A stretch of DNA of 64,000 nt from Pseudomonas sp. PB101 (GCF_009764265.1 NZ_RWIR01000024.1:248001-312000), one strand, 5' to 3'; counted from the first letter of the stretch, positions 25,364 to 34,604 are shown. Numbers and translations are program-made. The notes: generated by a model from the sequence alone, not told the origin.

Positions 25364-26974
25364 ATGAGTGATGCATTGATTTCGCATCATGCAGAGCTGA
25401 ATCCACAATCGGGGGCGCCGCGCGAACCGCGCGCCCTCGACGTGGTGACACCTGATGCAGATGGCAATATCAATTGTGATGTGGTGATTATCGGCTCGGG
25501 CATGGGCGGTTCGACCTTTGCCCATGCGCTGCGTGACAGCGGGCTGGACATCGTGATCGTCGAACGCGGGGATTTCCTGCCGCGAGAAATACACAACTGG
25601 AGTGCCGAATCGGTCTTCGGACAAGGCCGTTACCGCAATGCCGAGCAATGGCTGGACGAAGCCAACCAACCCTTTTCGCCTGGGGTGTTTTATTACGTCG
25701 GCGGAAACACCAAATTCTATGGCGCGATGCTGCCACGGTTTCGCGAAGAAGACTTTGCCGAAATCCGCCACGCCGAAGGCCTCTCCCCGGCCTGGCCGAT
25801 CAGCTATGCGGATCTGGAACCCTGGTACGCCGAGGCGGAAAAACTCTACCGGGTACACGGCCAGGCAGGCGTCGATCCCAGCGAGCCCTGGCGCTCGGGC
25901 CCCTACCCACAACCGGCGCTCGAGCACGACCCTGCCCTGGCTGCCCTGGAACAGAGCATGCGCCGCTCAGGCCTCAAGCCTTTCGTGATGCCTGCGGCCG
26001 TGGACTATGGCAATGGCGGTGACTGCGTACTGTGCTCAACGTGCGATGGTTACCCTTGCCTGCTGGACGCAAAGGCTGACGCTGAAGTTTCTGCATTGCG
26101 GCCGGCCTTGCGCAGCACAAGCGTCAGGTTGCTGACCCGTACCACGATCAAGCAACTGAAAACCGCAGCGGACGGGCGCACGGTCACGCACGCCCACGGC
26201 CTGATCGATGGTCGCGCCGTGACGCTGCACGCCAAGCGCTTCGTTCTGGCCTGCGGAGCGGTGAACAGCGCCGCGCTGTTGCTCAAGTCGGCAAACGAAC
26301 AGCACCCCGAAGGCCTGGGCAACAGTTCCGGGCAAGTGGGTCGCAACTACATGGTGCACAACAGTACGTTCATGCTGGCGGTCGACCCTCGACGCAAAAA
26401 CAAGGTGATCTTCCAGAAGACCCTGGCCATCAACGACTGGTACAGCGCCGGTGCGAACAACTCGTTCCCCCTGGGGAACGTGCAGATGCTGGGGAAAATC
26501 CGCGAACCGATGATCACCTCCATGCGTCCGTGGCTGCCAAAGTTCGCCTCGCGCTACATCACCGATCACAGCGTCGACCTGTACCTGACGTCGGAGGACC
26601 TGCCGACCCGGGAGAACCGGGTCACCTATGACGCAGAGCGCGGTGCGATCAAGGTCCATTGGCAACCCAACAACCTCAAGGCCCATGAAGGCCTGGTGAG
26701 CAAGACCAGCCAGGTCATGCGGGCGGCTGGCTACCCGCTGATCCTGAAAGCGCGCATGGGCATTGCCACCAATTCGCATCAATGCGGTACGGCGGTCATG
26801 GGCAAGGACCCGGCGTCGAGCGTGCTGGACACCAATTGCAAGATGCATGACCTGGACAATGTCTGGGTGGTCGACAGTTCTTTCTTCCCGTCATCGGCCG
26901 CGGTCAATCCGGCACTCACCATCGCCGCCAACGCCCTGCGGGTCGCGGCGAACTTCAGCCAATTGGCGCCGTGA
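25364..26974 (+). CDS. GMC-family FAD oxidoreductase
   Basis: A 536-residue protein. The FAD dinucleotide-binding fold is CDVVIIGSGMGGSTFAHAL at residues 38-56 with the acid VERGD closing the fold; GNTKFYGAMLPRF is the GMC signature region, and NSHQCGTAVMGKDPASSVLDTNCKMHDLDNVWVVDSSFFPSSAAVNPALTI, described here by its ends, is the C-terminal catalytic segment with the His-Asn pair. A Cys cluster (CVLCSTCDGYPC) near 222 is unusual for simple alcohol oxidases and recalls sugar and cyclitol 3-dehydrogenases. No Tat signal is visible. It ends the operon and a strong terminator follows. Confidence 0.83.
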   Translation: MSDALISHHAELNPQSGAPREPRALDVVTPDADGNINCDVVIIGSGMGGSTFAHALRDSGLDIVIVERGDFLPREIHNWSAESVFGQGRYRNAEQWLDEANQPFSPGVFYYVGGNTKFYGAMLPRFREEDFAEIRHAEGLSPAWPISYADLEPWYAEAEKLYRVHGQAGVDPSEPWRSGPYPQPALEHDPALAALEQSMRRSGLKPFVMPAAVDYGNGGDCVLCSTCDGYPCLLDAKADAEVSALRPALRSTSVRLLTRTTIKQLKTAADGRTVTHAHGLIDGRAVTLHAKRFVLACGAVNSAALLLKSANEQHPEGLGNSSGQVGRNYMVHNSTFMLAVDPRRKNKVIFQKTLAINDWYSAGANNSFPLGNVQMLGKIREPMITSMRPWLPKFASRYITDHSVDLYLTSEDLPTRENRVTYDAERGAIKVHWQPNNLKAHEGLVSKTSQVMRAAGYPLILKARMGIATNSHQCGTAVMGKDPASSVLDTNCKMHDLDNVWVVDSSFFPSSAAVNPALTIAANALRVAANFSQLAP

Positions 26975-26995
26975 ACGGCATAGGGTGAAAGTGAA

Positions 26996-27017
26996 GGCTG
27001 CGGTTGTCACCGCAGCC
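26996..27017. terminator. Intrinsic terminator after the GMC gene
   Basis: GGCTGCGGT-TGTC-ACCGCAGCC is a perfect nine-base stem followed by TTGTT, 21 bases after the GMC stop. It also lies just beyond the stop of the convergent LacI gene. Confidence 0.8.
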
Positions 27018-27034
27018 TTGTTCATCGAACGGTG

Positions 27035-28129
27035 TCAAGCGTCCTGCACCTTGCGCGTCGAAGTGCGCACGATCAGCTTGGTGGCGAAAATCTTCTGTTC
27101 AGGCGCCAGCGGAGCATCGGCCGGCGCATTCAACTGCTCGGTCAACAGCCTTGCCGCATAGACGCCTTTCTCGACGATGGGCTGGCCAATGGTGGTCAGG
27201 CCCAGTTGCACCGCCTCGGGAATATCGTCGAAGCCAATCACCGAAAGGGCTTGTGGAACCTCGCGATTGAGCGCGTGAGCGGTTTTCATGCACGCGATCG
27301 CCATGACATCCGAACAGGCAACCACTGCCGTGACGTCGCTGGATGTCAGCAAGGTAAAGGCCGCGGCTTGCCCGGACGTCGAATCCAGCCCGCCAGCCTC
27401 GATGATGCTCAGGTCCTCGAACGCCAGGCCCGCTGCACTGGCCTCCTCCACATAGCCGGTCAGCCGCTCCCTGACGATACGCTCGCTGGCACTCTTGAAG
27501 CGGTGCCGGTCGATAGGGCCGCGATAGCCGTCCGGGTTCAGCCGGTCAATGATGACCCCTATCTTGCGGTGCCCCAGGTCCAGCAAGTGACGCATCTGCG
27601 CGCGTGCGGCACCGCGGTCATCGATCCCGACAAAAAAAGAACCTTCCACCAACGGCGAATCGATCACCACAAACGGAATGTTCTGTTTCACCACGGCCAG
27701 CACGGCTGGATGGTCGTCAGGCAGGGTCGAGATGATCAATCCATCCACCAGCCCGCGCAGCGCGAGGCTGCCGTGGTTCGCTGCGGGTGTGCGGCCAATG
27801 ATCCGATTGTTGTTGAGCGGGAACAACGTCAGCGCGACGTTCTCCAGTTCGCCCACCTCGCTGATCCCGCGCAGCAAGGCAACGGTGCAAGGGTCGGCGA
27901 ACGCCAGGGACAACTTGTCCATCATCATCAACCCGATCGCCCCGATCTTGCCCGAGCGAAGGCTGCGGCCAAGCACATTGGGTCCCGGGTAGCCCAGGGA
28001 CGCGGCTATGGCAAGGATATGCTCACGTTGGGCCTCGGACAGTTTGGATGGGCGATTGTAGGCGTAAGACACCGCAGGCTGAGACACCCCCGCCGCCAGT
28101 GCTACATCTTTCATTGAAACGGATGCCAT
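27035..28129 (-). CDS. LacI-family transcriptional repressor
   Basis: A 364-residue LacI-type protein. The N-terminal SMKDVALAAGVSQPAVSYAYNRPSKLSEAQREHILAIAASLGYPGPNVLGRSL is the helix-turn-helix plus hinge; the rest is a periplasmic-binding-protein-like sugar-binding fold (VVACSDVMAIACMKTAHALNREVPQALSVIGFDDIPEA). It is the only LacI protein in the window and lies in the middle of four copies of a LacI-length palindrome, GTTATACGTATAAC, so it is almost certainly the cognate regulator. It follows the minus-strand MFS gene by 61 bases and is probably co-transcribed with it, which would make it autoregulated through the operator at 29389. Confidence 0.88.
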   Translation of the reverse strand: MASVSMKDVALAAGVSQPAVSYAYNRPSKLSEAQREHILAIAASLGYPGPNVLGRSLRSGKIGAIGLMMMDKLSLAFADPCTVALLRGISEVGELENVALTLFPLNNNRIIGRTPAANHGSLALRGLVDGLIISTLPDDHPAVLAVVKQNIPFVVIDSPLVEGSFFVGIDDRGAARAQMRHLLDLGHRKIGVIIDRLNPDGYRGPIDRHRFKSASERIVRERLTGYVEEASAAGLAFEDLSIIEAGGLDSTSGQAAAFTLLTSSDVTAVVACSDVMAIACMKTAHALNREVPQALSVIGFDDIPEAVQLGLTTIGQPIVEKGVYAARLLTEQLNAPADAPLAPEQKIFATKLIVRTSTRKVQDA

Positions 28130-28190
28130 CGCTTGCTTCCCGATCTGTTTTGAAAACCTCGTGAGAGGTCAGTAAAAAAACGCCATGTGC

Positions 28191-29360
28191 TCAGTGTAAC
28201 CGTTGCGGCGAAACCTTCGGAACCAGTCGAGTGGCACTGAAAATGATCGCGATCATCAACGAGGCAACGACGAGCAATGCCAGCGAGAGGTTGCTTGCAT
28301 GGGCGACGAACCCGATGGCCGCCGGCCCCATCAATATGCCGAGGTAGCCCAGGCTGGTGGCGGCGGCAATGGCCAGCTCACCGGGCATCGACGTTTGCGC
28401 GCCTGCCAGCGACAGGTAGACCGGAGCGATGTTGGCCAGACCTGCGCCTATCACCGCGAACCCCACGAGATTCAACAGCCAGTCATTCGCCAACACCACC
28501 ATCGCGAACCCGGACATGACCACCAGTCCACCGCCAATGAGCACCACCCGCGCGCCCAGCTTCAACAGTATCCGGTCTCCGTTCAATCGGCCCAGCGCCA
28601 TCATGACCGCAAACACTGCGTAGCCCAGGCCGGCCAGCGAGTGCTGGACACCTCGCTCGTCGGCCAGGAACACCGCGCTCCAGTCGAGGATCGCCCCTTC
28701 CGCAAGGAAGGCGAACAGGCAAAGCATACCCAGCAGTAAAACCTTTCGGGTTGGCCTGACAAATATCGGGGCGCCTTCGTCACCACTGCGCCCCAGCAAC
28801 TGGCGGCCATGCGTGAGGACGAAGGCGACCAGGATCGCCATGACCGCACTGCTTGCCACCAAAGGCGTGGCGCCCAGCCATAACAATGCGGTGATACCTG
28901 CCGCACTGATAATCGCTCCAAGGCTGAACAGCCCATGAAAGCCGGACATGAGCGAGCGTCCGGTCGCGCGTTCGACCATCACGCCCTGAACGTTCATCGT
29001 CACGTCGACCGACCCGCACCCCGCCCCGAACACGACAAGGCTGAACATCAAGCCGGCGAAGGAATGCGTCGTCGCCAACAAGGGCAAGGTCAGCAGCACC
29101 AGGGCAATACCCACGTGCATCGTAAAGCGACAGCCCCTGCGCGCATTGAGAATGCCCGCCAGCGGCATCATCACCAGTGAACCCAGGCCAAGGCACAGCA
29201 ACAGCAGCCCCAGCGCCGCGTCGTCGATCCCCGCCCTCGTGCGCGCATAGGGCACCAACGGCGCCCAGGCGCCCATGCACACCCCAGACAACAGGAACGT
29301 CGATCGATAGGCCGGCAGATGAGGCGTAGCGCACGGCAGTAGCAATTCTTGAGACGACAC
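28191..29360 (-). CDS. MFS transporter (first of two in the LacI regulon)
   Basis: A 389-residue protein with about twelve hydrophobic segments and the FGP/YbjJ-like pattern of small sugar-permease MFS proteins (MAGFHGLFSLGAIISA-like SGFHGLFSLGAII motif in the middle loop). It should import a sugar-like compound with protons. The likely start is GTG at 29360, since AGGGG lies five bases before it; GTG 29366 is too near the ribosome site. The operator at 29389-29402 is only 29 bases upstream. The second, divergent MFS gene at 29624 carries the same SGFHAFYSLGGF signature, so the two are related paralogues. Confidence 0.8.
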   Translation of the reverse strand: MSSQELLLPCATPHLPAYRSTFLLSGVCMGAWAPLVPYARTRAGIDDAALGLLLLCLGLGSLVMMPLAGILNARRGCRFTMHVGIALVLLTLPLLATTHSFAGLMFSLVVFGAGCGSVDVTMNVQGVMVERATGRSLMSGFHGLFSLGAIISAAGITALLWLGATPLVASSAVMAILVAFVLTHGRQLLGRSGDEGAPIFVRPTRKVLLLGMLCLFAFLAEGAILDWSAVFLADERGVQHSLAGLGYAVFAVMMALGRLNGDRILLKLGARVVLIGGGLVVMSGFAMVVLANDWLLNLVGFAVIGAGLANIAPVYLSLAGAQTSMPGELAIAAATSLGYLGILMGPAAIGFVAHASNLSLALLVVASLMIAIIFSATRLVPKVSPQRLH

Positions 29361-29388
29361 GGACACCCCTGTGCTCGGATTTTTTCGA

Positions 29389-29402
29389 GTTATACGTATA
29401 AC
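29389..29402. promoter_or_regulatory. LacI-type operator GTTATACGTATAAC
   Basis: A perfect palindrome extending to GAGTTATACGTATAACTC (29387-29404), just upstream of the minus-strand MFS gene. Confidence 0.78.
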
Positions 29403-29544
29403 TCAAAATAATCCGTTCGGCCACAGGATCCATTCAAAACCGGCAGCCTCGGTGAACCAGGCCGCATGCTATACGTCGCCTGACTTGAGAATGACGCTCG
29501 AAACAGTTGACATCAGTGGCGCCACCAATGTTATTTTTGCTGGA

Positions 29545-29558
29545 GTTATACGTATAAC
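29545..29558. promoter_or_regulatory. LacI-type operator GTTATACGTATAAC
   Basis: A perfect palindrome extending to GAGTTATACGTATAACTC (29543-29560), identical over 18 bases to the site at 29387, and 65 bases before the plus-strand MFS start. The two sites are 156 bases apart, about 15 helical turns, which could favour a repression loop. Confidence 0.78.
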
Positions 29559-29623
29559 TCTTTCTCGTCTTATCCAGCTTTTGCATGCACACCCAACAAA
29601 AACAACAGGGACAATGCAGCGTG

Positions 29624-30895
29624 ATGAACAACGTTAAAAAAACTCCAGTGCCCAAACGCATCCGCAAGGCGCGTATCGCGACCTTTCTCGGATTCATGAT
29701 GATCGGCGCAATGATGTACATCTGGTCGACCGGGGTGAGTGTGTTCAGGACACAACTGGGCTTTACCGGTGAGCTGGGTGACGCCAACTTCGGCCTGATC
29801 GCACTCGGGGTCGGCGTCGGCTCGGCGGCAGGCGCACTGCTGGTCGGCCGTCTGCTGGACTCCTTCGGTGCAAAACCGGTGATCACCGTATGCGCCCTCG
29901 CCTACCCGCTGTCGATTATCCCGCTGGGTTTCGTCAGCGGTTTCTGGTTCGCGATGTGCTTTGGCGTTGTCCTGGGTTTGCTGCGCGGCGCCCTGGATAC
30001 GGCGCTGAATGCCCATGGCGTGCAGGTCGAGCGGTTTTATCAGCGCTCGATCATGTCCGGCTTCCATGCGTTCTATTCGCTGGGTGGTTTTCTGCTGGGG
30101 ATGGCCTGCAGCTGGCTGACGGGGTTCTACACCGACAGCGTACAAGTGCCCTTTACCGTGCTGGGTATCGCCATGCTGATCATCGGCTGCATATTCAGCC
30201 GGTGGCTGCTGGGCAAGCATGACGTCCCCGACGCTGCCCTGGGCGACTGGCAAGCGGGCGCTCAGACCGCAGATGAAATCGGCAAGGGGCCGTCGACCAA
30301 AACGTTTCTGGTGATGATTGCGCTCGGTACCCTGCTGCTGGGCAGCATGATGGGTGAAAACGCAATCGCCGACTGGGGCCAGGAATACATTCGCCGCGAG
30401 TTCTCGACCTCGACTTCCACCGCGGGCATGGCGGTGTCGATATTCGTCGGTGCGGCGTTCATCGGGCGTCTGTTCGGCGACCGGCTGGCGGCAACCTTCG
30501 GCAATGCCCAAGTGGTGTTCGCCTGCGGGACGATCTGCGTCCTTGGAATGACCCTCACCATCGTCGGCGGCACGGCCGTTACCGGCATCCTCGGCTTCGC
30601 GTTGTTCGGCCTCGGCCTTTCCTGCATCGCGCCGCTGATGATTTCCGCCGCCGGACGCCGGGACCCGCAACATGCGGGCCGCAACATCGGCATCGTCAAT
30701 TGCATCGGTTTCTCCGGCATGCTCGTGGGGCCCGCCGCCATCACCGTGATCGTCAGCCATTTCGGTCTGGATTCGCTGATGTTCTTCCCGTTGATCATGC
30801 TGGGCCTGCTGGCAACATTCGGCCCGCTGCTGATGAGGGCGCCAAAAAACCACAAACGCGTAAAACAGTGCGCCGCCACCCACACCGGCGCCTAG
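29624..30895 (+). CDS. MFS transporter (second of two in the LacI regulon)
   Basis: A 423-residue membrane protein with about twelve hydrophobic segments and the loop signature MSGFHAFYSLGGFLLGMA shared with its divergent neighbour. Proton-driven uptake of a sugar-like substrate is the family expectation. I prefer ATG 29624 (or GTG 29621) to ATG 29585: the sequence AACAAAAA at 29595-29602 is an A-rich Hfq/Crc-type motif, which would normally lie in the leader, and AGGG follows it. Having two paralogous transporters in one regulon suggests two related substrates or one for an anomer. Confidence 0.8.
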   Translation: MNNVKKTPVPKRIRKARIATFLGFMMIGAMMYIWSTGVSVFRTQLGFTGELGDANFGLIALGVGVGSAAGALLVGRLLDSFGAKPVITVCALAYPLSIIPLGFVSGFWFAMCFGVVLGLLRGALDTALNAHGVQVERFYQRSIMSGFHAFYSLGGFLLGMACSWLTGFYTDSVQVPFTVLGIAMLIIGCIFSRWLLGKHDVPDAALGDWQAGAQTADEIGKGPSTKTFLVMIALGTLLLGSMMGENAIADWGQEYIRREFSTSTSTAGMAVSIFVGAAFIGRLFGDRLAATFGNAQVVFACGTICVLGMTLTIVGGTAVTGILGFALFGLGLSCIAPLMISAAGRRDPQHAGRNIGIVNCIGFSGMLVGPAAITVIVSHFGLDSLMFFPLIMLGLLATFGPLLMRAPKNHKRVKQCAATHTGA

Positions 30896-30907
30896 CTCAT
30901 CGGCCCG

Positions 30908-31426
30908 ATGCAGACGCTAACGCTGGCACACGGTTATGATCCGGGATCACCAGGTTCCCTCGGACCCACGCCAATGCCAGCCTCGCAAGTCCGCCCCTCG
31001 CCCGCGCCACTGCTCGAACCCGGAGAGACGGTGGTCTTGTTCGACGGTGTCTGCAAGCTGTGCAACGGCTGGGTGCGGTTCCTGATTCGCCATGACCGCC
31101 AGCGGCGCCTGCGGCTGGCGGCGGTTCAGTCGCCCGAGGGGCAGGCTCTGCTCGCCTGGGCGGGTTTGCCCCTGGACCGATTCGACACCCTGGCGGTGAT
31201 CCGCGACCGGCACTACTGGGACCGTTCGGATGCGTATTTCGAAGTCTTTGCCCAGTTGCCCGCACGCTGGCGCCCGGTGAATCTGTTGCGCATCTTCCCG
31301 CGCAAACTGCTGGACTGGGCCTACGACCGCATTGCGCTAAACCGTTATCGACTCTTCGGCAAGTACGACACCTGCCTGTTGCCTGATCCCGATCATGAAC
31401 AGCGCTTCCTGAAAATGCCCCGATGA
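30908..31426 (+). CDS. DCC-family thiol-disulfide oxidoreductase-like protein (DUF393)
   Basis: A protein of up to 172 residues with VVLFDGVCKLCNGWVRFLIRHD, the DxxCxxC motif that names the DCC family, and the matching C-terminal FGKYDTCLLPD. Family members resemble thioredoxin-fold proteins; function is unproven. The start is uncertain: the domain begins near 31020 and ATG 30974 is an alternative to 30908. It begins 12 bases after the MFS stop on the same strand, so some co-transcription is possible, but a functional link is not evident. Confidence 0.75.
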   Translation: MQTLTLAHGYDPGSPGSLGPTPMPASQVRPSPAPLLEPGETVVLFDGVCKLCNGWVRFLIRHDRQRRLRLAAVQSPEGQALLAWAGLPLDRFDTLAVIRDRHYWDRSDAYFEVFAQLPARWRPVNLLRIFPRKLLDWAYDRIALNRYRLFGKYDTCLLPDPDHEQRFLKMPR

Positions 31427-31539
31427 GCGCCTTGAGCTGACGTGACGACCTGGCTCAATACCCGGCTTGAAGCTATACCCAAAGGGTTCGGCGTGGGGAT
31501 TGACCACAGGCCTGGTCAGCGACTGAGGAGAACTTCGCG

Positions 31540-32406
31540 GTGTCGAATCAGCTGGTCATACGCAACATGACCCGTCCCGAGCTGGACGAGCTCGTCGATT
31601 GGGCTGCCCGCGAGGGTTGGAATCCCGGTTTTCACGATGCCGAGCTGTTCTGGGCCACGGACCCTGACGCCTTCATCGCGGCGTGCCGGGGCGACGAACT
31701 GATCGGCGGCGGCGCCATCACCTCCTACCATGGCGATTTCGGTTTCATGGGGTTTTTCATCGTCCGGCCTGAATATCGCGGTCAAGGCCTGGGCAATACC
31801 CTCTGGCACGCACGCCGCGAGCGCCTCCTCGCCCGCCTGCGCCCTGGCGCGAGCATCGGCATGGACGGCGTCTTCGCGATGCAGGACTACTACGCCAAGG
31901 GTGGTTTCGTCTTCTCCCATCGCAACATGCGTTTTCGTGCCGGGATCAGCCAACGCTCCTCGCCGGCAGGCGACGAGGACATCGTGCCGTTGGCCAGCGT
32001 GCCGTTCGATCAGGTTGTCGATTACGACCGCACCTGTTTCCCCGCCGAGCGCGCGACCTTCCTGAGCGGCTGGATAACCCAGCCCGATGCACTCGCCGTG
32101 GGTTGTCGGCGCGACGGCAGGCTGAGCGGCTATGGCGTAGTCAGGCGCTGCCGGGAAGGCTGCAAGGTCGGCCCTTTGTTCGCCGATGACGCCCGGGCAG
32201 CCAATGCCCTGTACGTGCGCCTGGCGCAATTTGCGCAGGGTGGCCCGCTGTTTCTCGATGCCCCGCAGAACAACCCCGCAGCAATGGCACTGGTGCAGCA
32301 ACAGGCCATGACCGAGGTGTTGGGCTGCGCACGCATGTACCTCGGCCCTCCCCCGGCGATCGCGCACGAACGCGTGTTCGGCGTCACCACCTTCGAGCTG
32401 GGCTGA
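31540..32406 (+). CDS. GNAT-family N-acetyltransferase (tandem domains)
   Basis: A 288-residue protein starting at GTG with GAGGAG nine bases upstream. The first half is a GNAT domain with the acetyl-CoA loop FFIVRPEYRGQGLGNTLW (R/Q-x-x-G-x-G/A) near residues 70-88. The second half (LSGYGVVRRCREGCKVGPLFADDARAANALYVRLAQFA) resembles the C-terminal GNAT-like domain of the YitH/HsdN-type acetyltransferases. Substrate unknown. It stands alone between unrelated genes. Confidence 0.8.
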   Translation: MSNQLVIRNMTRPELDELVDWAAREGWNPGFHDAELFWATDPDAFIAACRGDELIGGGAITSYHGDFGFMGFFIVRPEYRGQGLGNTLWHARRERLLARLRPGASIGMDGVFAMQDYYAKGGFVFSHRNMRFRAGISQRSSPAGDEDIVPLASVPFDQVVDYDRTCFPAERATFLSGWITQPDALAVGCRRDGRLSGYGVVRRCREGCKVGPLFADDARAANALYVRLAQFAQGGPLFLDAPQNNPAAMALVQQQAMTEVLGCARMYLGPPPAIAHERVFGVTTFELG

Positions 32407-32499
32407 TGTCCGCCCGCGACTTGACCGGTTATGGCGGCTGCCCGCCCCACCCGCATTGGCCGGGAGAGGCACTGGATAACCCGATTCCCCGCCTGATGC

Positions 32500-33498
32500 T
32501 CAGCCCTGCTCCAGCGCTCCCTCGAACTGCGGCGTCAGCCCCGACAACTCCAGCTTGCGCACAAACTCGCCGAGACGCTGCTGCTTGTAGGCGTCCACGT
32601 CCAGGTCACGGTAATCATAGAAACCCTGGCCATCGCGCAAGCCATTGCGGCCGTTTTGCATGTTGTCGGCAATCACCTGCGGCGACTCGAAACGCGGTGA
32701 CAGCGCTCCACTCAGGTAGCGCGAGGCGTAGTACAAAATGTCGCCGCCGCCCCAGTCGATGAACTCGAGCAGGCCCAACACCGAGAAACGCAGGCCAAAG
32801 CCGACGCGTACCGCAGTGTCGATATCCTCCGCGCTGGCCACGCCCTCTTCCACCATCCGTGCCGCTTCGTTCATCGCCAATGCCTGGATGCGCGGCACGA
32901 TGTAGCCAGCCACCGGATTGCACACCACGGGCACCTTGCCGATGCGCTTGAGCAGTTGCAGCAGCCGCTCGACCACCTGTGGGCAGGTCGCTGCGCTGCG
33001 GCTGACTTCCACCAGCGGCATCAGGTAGGCCGGGTTGAGCCAGTGCGCGTTGACGAAGCGCTGCGGCTCACTGACCATTTCGCTCAACTCGGTGACCAGG
33101 AATGTCGAGGTGGTGGACGCGATGATGGTCGACGCCGGGACATGTTCGCTGACCCAGGCGAAAGTCTGCTGCTTGACCGCGATGACTTCCGGCACCGCTT
33201 CGAACACCAGGTCGCACTGGCGCAATGTCCCCGCAGCCTCGGATCGGTCTTGCAGCGTCAACCGCGATAGTGCGATGTCCGCCTGTTCCAGCTGGAGCAT
33301 GCCGAGGCGCACCAGCGTCTGCAGTTCGCTGCGGATGTTGTTGCGCACTCGCTCGAAGTAGCCTTGCCGCTCATCCTCGGCACGGTCCTTGATGTCGATA
33401 AGGGTTACCGGCAGGCCCGCATGGATGAACGCCAGGGCTATGCCCTCGCCCATCCGGCCGGCGCCGACCACGCTCACTTGAGGCAGCGCGGCGTTCAT
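32500..33498 (-). CDS. 3-hydroxyacyl-CoA dehydrogenase-family NAD enzyme
   Basis: A 332-residue protein with the Rossmann start VSVVGAGRMGEGIALAFIHAGLPVTLID (GxGxxG at 12-17), the ASTTSTFLVTEL and HWLNPAYLMPLVEVSR region containing the catalytic His, and the C-terminal helical domain with VGFGLRFSVLGLLEFIDWGGGDI. The single-domain size and the GP-like RxSVLGLLEFIDWGG match the group containing L-carnitine dehydrogenase and 3-hydroxybutyryl-CoA dehydrogenase. Its start overlaps the stop of the opine-dehydrogenase-type gene (ATGA), so the two enzymes are made together and probably act one after the other. Confidence 0.82.
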   Translation of the reverse strand: MNAALPQVSVVGAGRMGEGIALAFIHAGLPVTLIDIKDRAEDERQGYFERVRNNIRSELQTLVRLGMLQLEQADIALSRLTLQDRSEAAGTLRQCDLVFEAVPEVIAVKQQTFAWVSEHVPASTIIASTTSTFLVTELSEMVSEPQRFVNAHWLNPAYLMPLVEVSRSAATCPQVVERLLQLLKRIGKVPVVCNPVAGYIVPRIQALAMNEAARMVEEGVASAEDIDTAVRVGFGLRFSVLGLLEFIDWGGGDILYYASRYLSGALSPRFESPQVIADNMQNGRNGLRDGQGFYDYRDLDVDAYKQQRLGEFVRKLELSGLTPQFEGALEQG

Positions 33499-34604
33499 CA
33501 GTTGTAGCCCTTGGTCAGAAGTTCGGTCATCTGCGCCCGACTCAGCGTGGCCAAGCCGAGGTTTTCCAGGGTACGGCCTTCGGCGTAGAGGTCACGACAG
33601 GCGACGACCGAGGCAATGCTCAACAAGCCCTGCGCGACCGGGGTCGGCACACCGGCCCAGCGGCCGACGGACACCAGGAAGGACAGGCCCAGGCGGGTGT
33701 CTTCGAGCATGTAGCGATGCTTTTGCAGGTCAATGTCTTCGCGCCAGTCGCCGCTGTCGGTGAGCTTGCCATGGGCACCGCGACCGTACATCCACTCCTC
33801 GCCCTCGGTGGTGTTGTAGTGATCGGCCAGCGGGAAGTGCGGCGCGCCGTAGGTCAGTGCTTCGCGCACGGCCATGCGCTCGGCATCGAGCTGGTTGGTC
33901 ACGCGGCGAATCGACGGCTGGGTGCCTTCGTTGTGAATGTCCCAGGACTCGAAATGCTCCAGGGGACCGGCGTTCATCATGATCAGCGGCGGATGAATGA
34001 TGGGGCCCGCATTCATCAACGCACCGCTCAGGGCGTCTTCAATCGGCTCGACGCTCGGGTAGGCCTCGCGCAGCACTGAGAAGGCGTGCTCGGACAGGTT
34101 GCTGGGGAATACACCGGTTGGCAGGCGGGTAGCGTAGCCGCTGATCACCAGGTCGCTGGCGCCGTGCTTGCGGACCAGGTACGGCAGCGTGCCGGTTTCA
34201 GCGAAGGCGACCTGGCTGCGGTTGCCCGCATCGGCCATGGCCTTGGCGAACACGAAGCTGCCGAACGTACCCGGCGGCAGGAACACCACCTGACCATCGT
34301 GCAGGTGTGGCGCAACATGCCTGGCGAGGTCTTCGTGGGAGGTCGACGGCAACGGGATGATCACCAGTTGCGCGTCGGCCAGGGCTTCAGCCAGGTCGTC
34401 GGTGAACGACAGCTTGTCGCCCTGCTGGCCGACGGACAACTGGCGAGTGCCCTTGTAGTCCTTGATGGTCAGGCTGCCGATGGCCAGCAGCTCCTTGAGC
34501 GCGGCGCAGTCTCGGCGCCACAGGCGGGTCTGGTGCCCTTTTTCAGCCATTTCGACAGCAGCGGCGTAACAGCCGTGACCACCACCCAGCACGGTAATAT
34601 TCAT
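33498..34604 (-). CDS. NAD/NADP octopine/nopaline dehydrogenase-family protein
   Basis: A 368-residue protein. The opening MNITVLGGGHGCYAAAVEMAEKGH is the Rossmann loop (GGGxGxxA), and the C-terminal helical domain holds ALMNAGPIIHPPLIMMNAG and HYNTTEGEEWMYGRG, the catalytic His/Asp region of the octopine dehydrogenase family. Such enzymes form or split secondary amines between an amino acid and a keto acid. ATG 34604 follows AAGGAG by six bases. It is the first gene of a two-gene operon, and GATTGCGCAG repeats lie 62-91 bases upstream, between it and the AraC gene. Confidence 0.83.
   Translation of the reverse strand: MNITVLGGGHGCYAAAVEMAEKGHQTRLWRRDCAALKELLAIGSLTIKDYKGTRQLSVGQQGDKLSFTDDLAEALADAQLVIIPLPSTSHEDLARHVAPHLHDGQVVFLPPGTFGSFVFAKAMADAGNRSQVAFAETGTLPYLVRKHGASDLVISGYATRLPTGVFPSNLSEHAFSVLREAYPSVEPIEDALSGALMNAGPIIHPPLIMMNAGPLEHFESWDIHNEGTQPSIRRVTNQLDAERMAVREALTYGAPHFPLADHYNTTEGEEWMYGRGAHGKLTDSGDWREDIDLQKHRYMLEDTRLGLSFLVSVGRWAGVPTPVAQGLLSIASVVACRDLYAEGRTLENLGLATLSRAQMTELLTKGYN

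Noticed and set aside
23505..25451. A 648-codon minus-strand frame
   Set aside because: Antisense to the ThDP enzyme gene, His/Arg/Gly-rich without recognisable domains.
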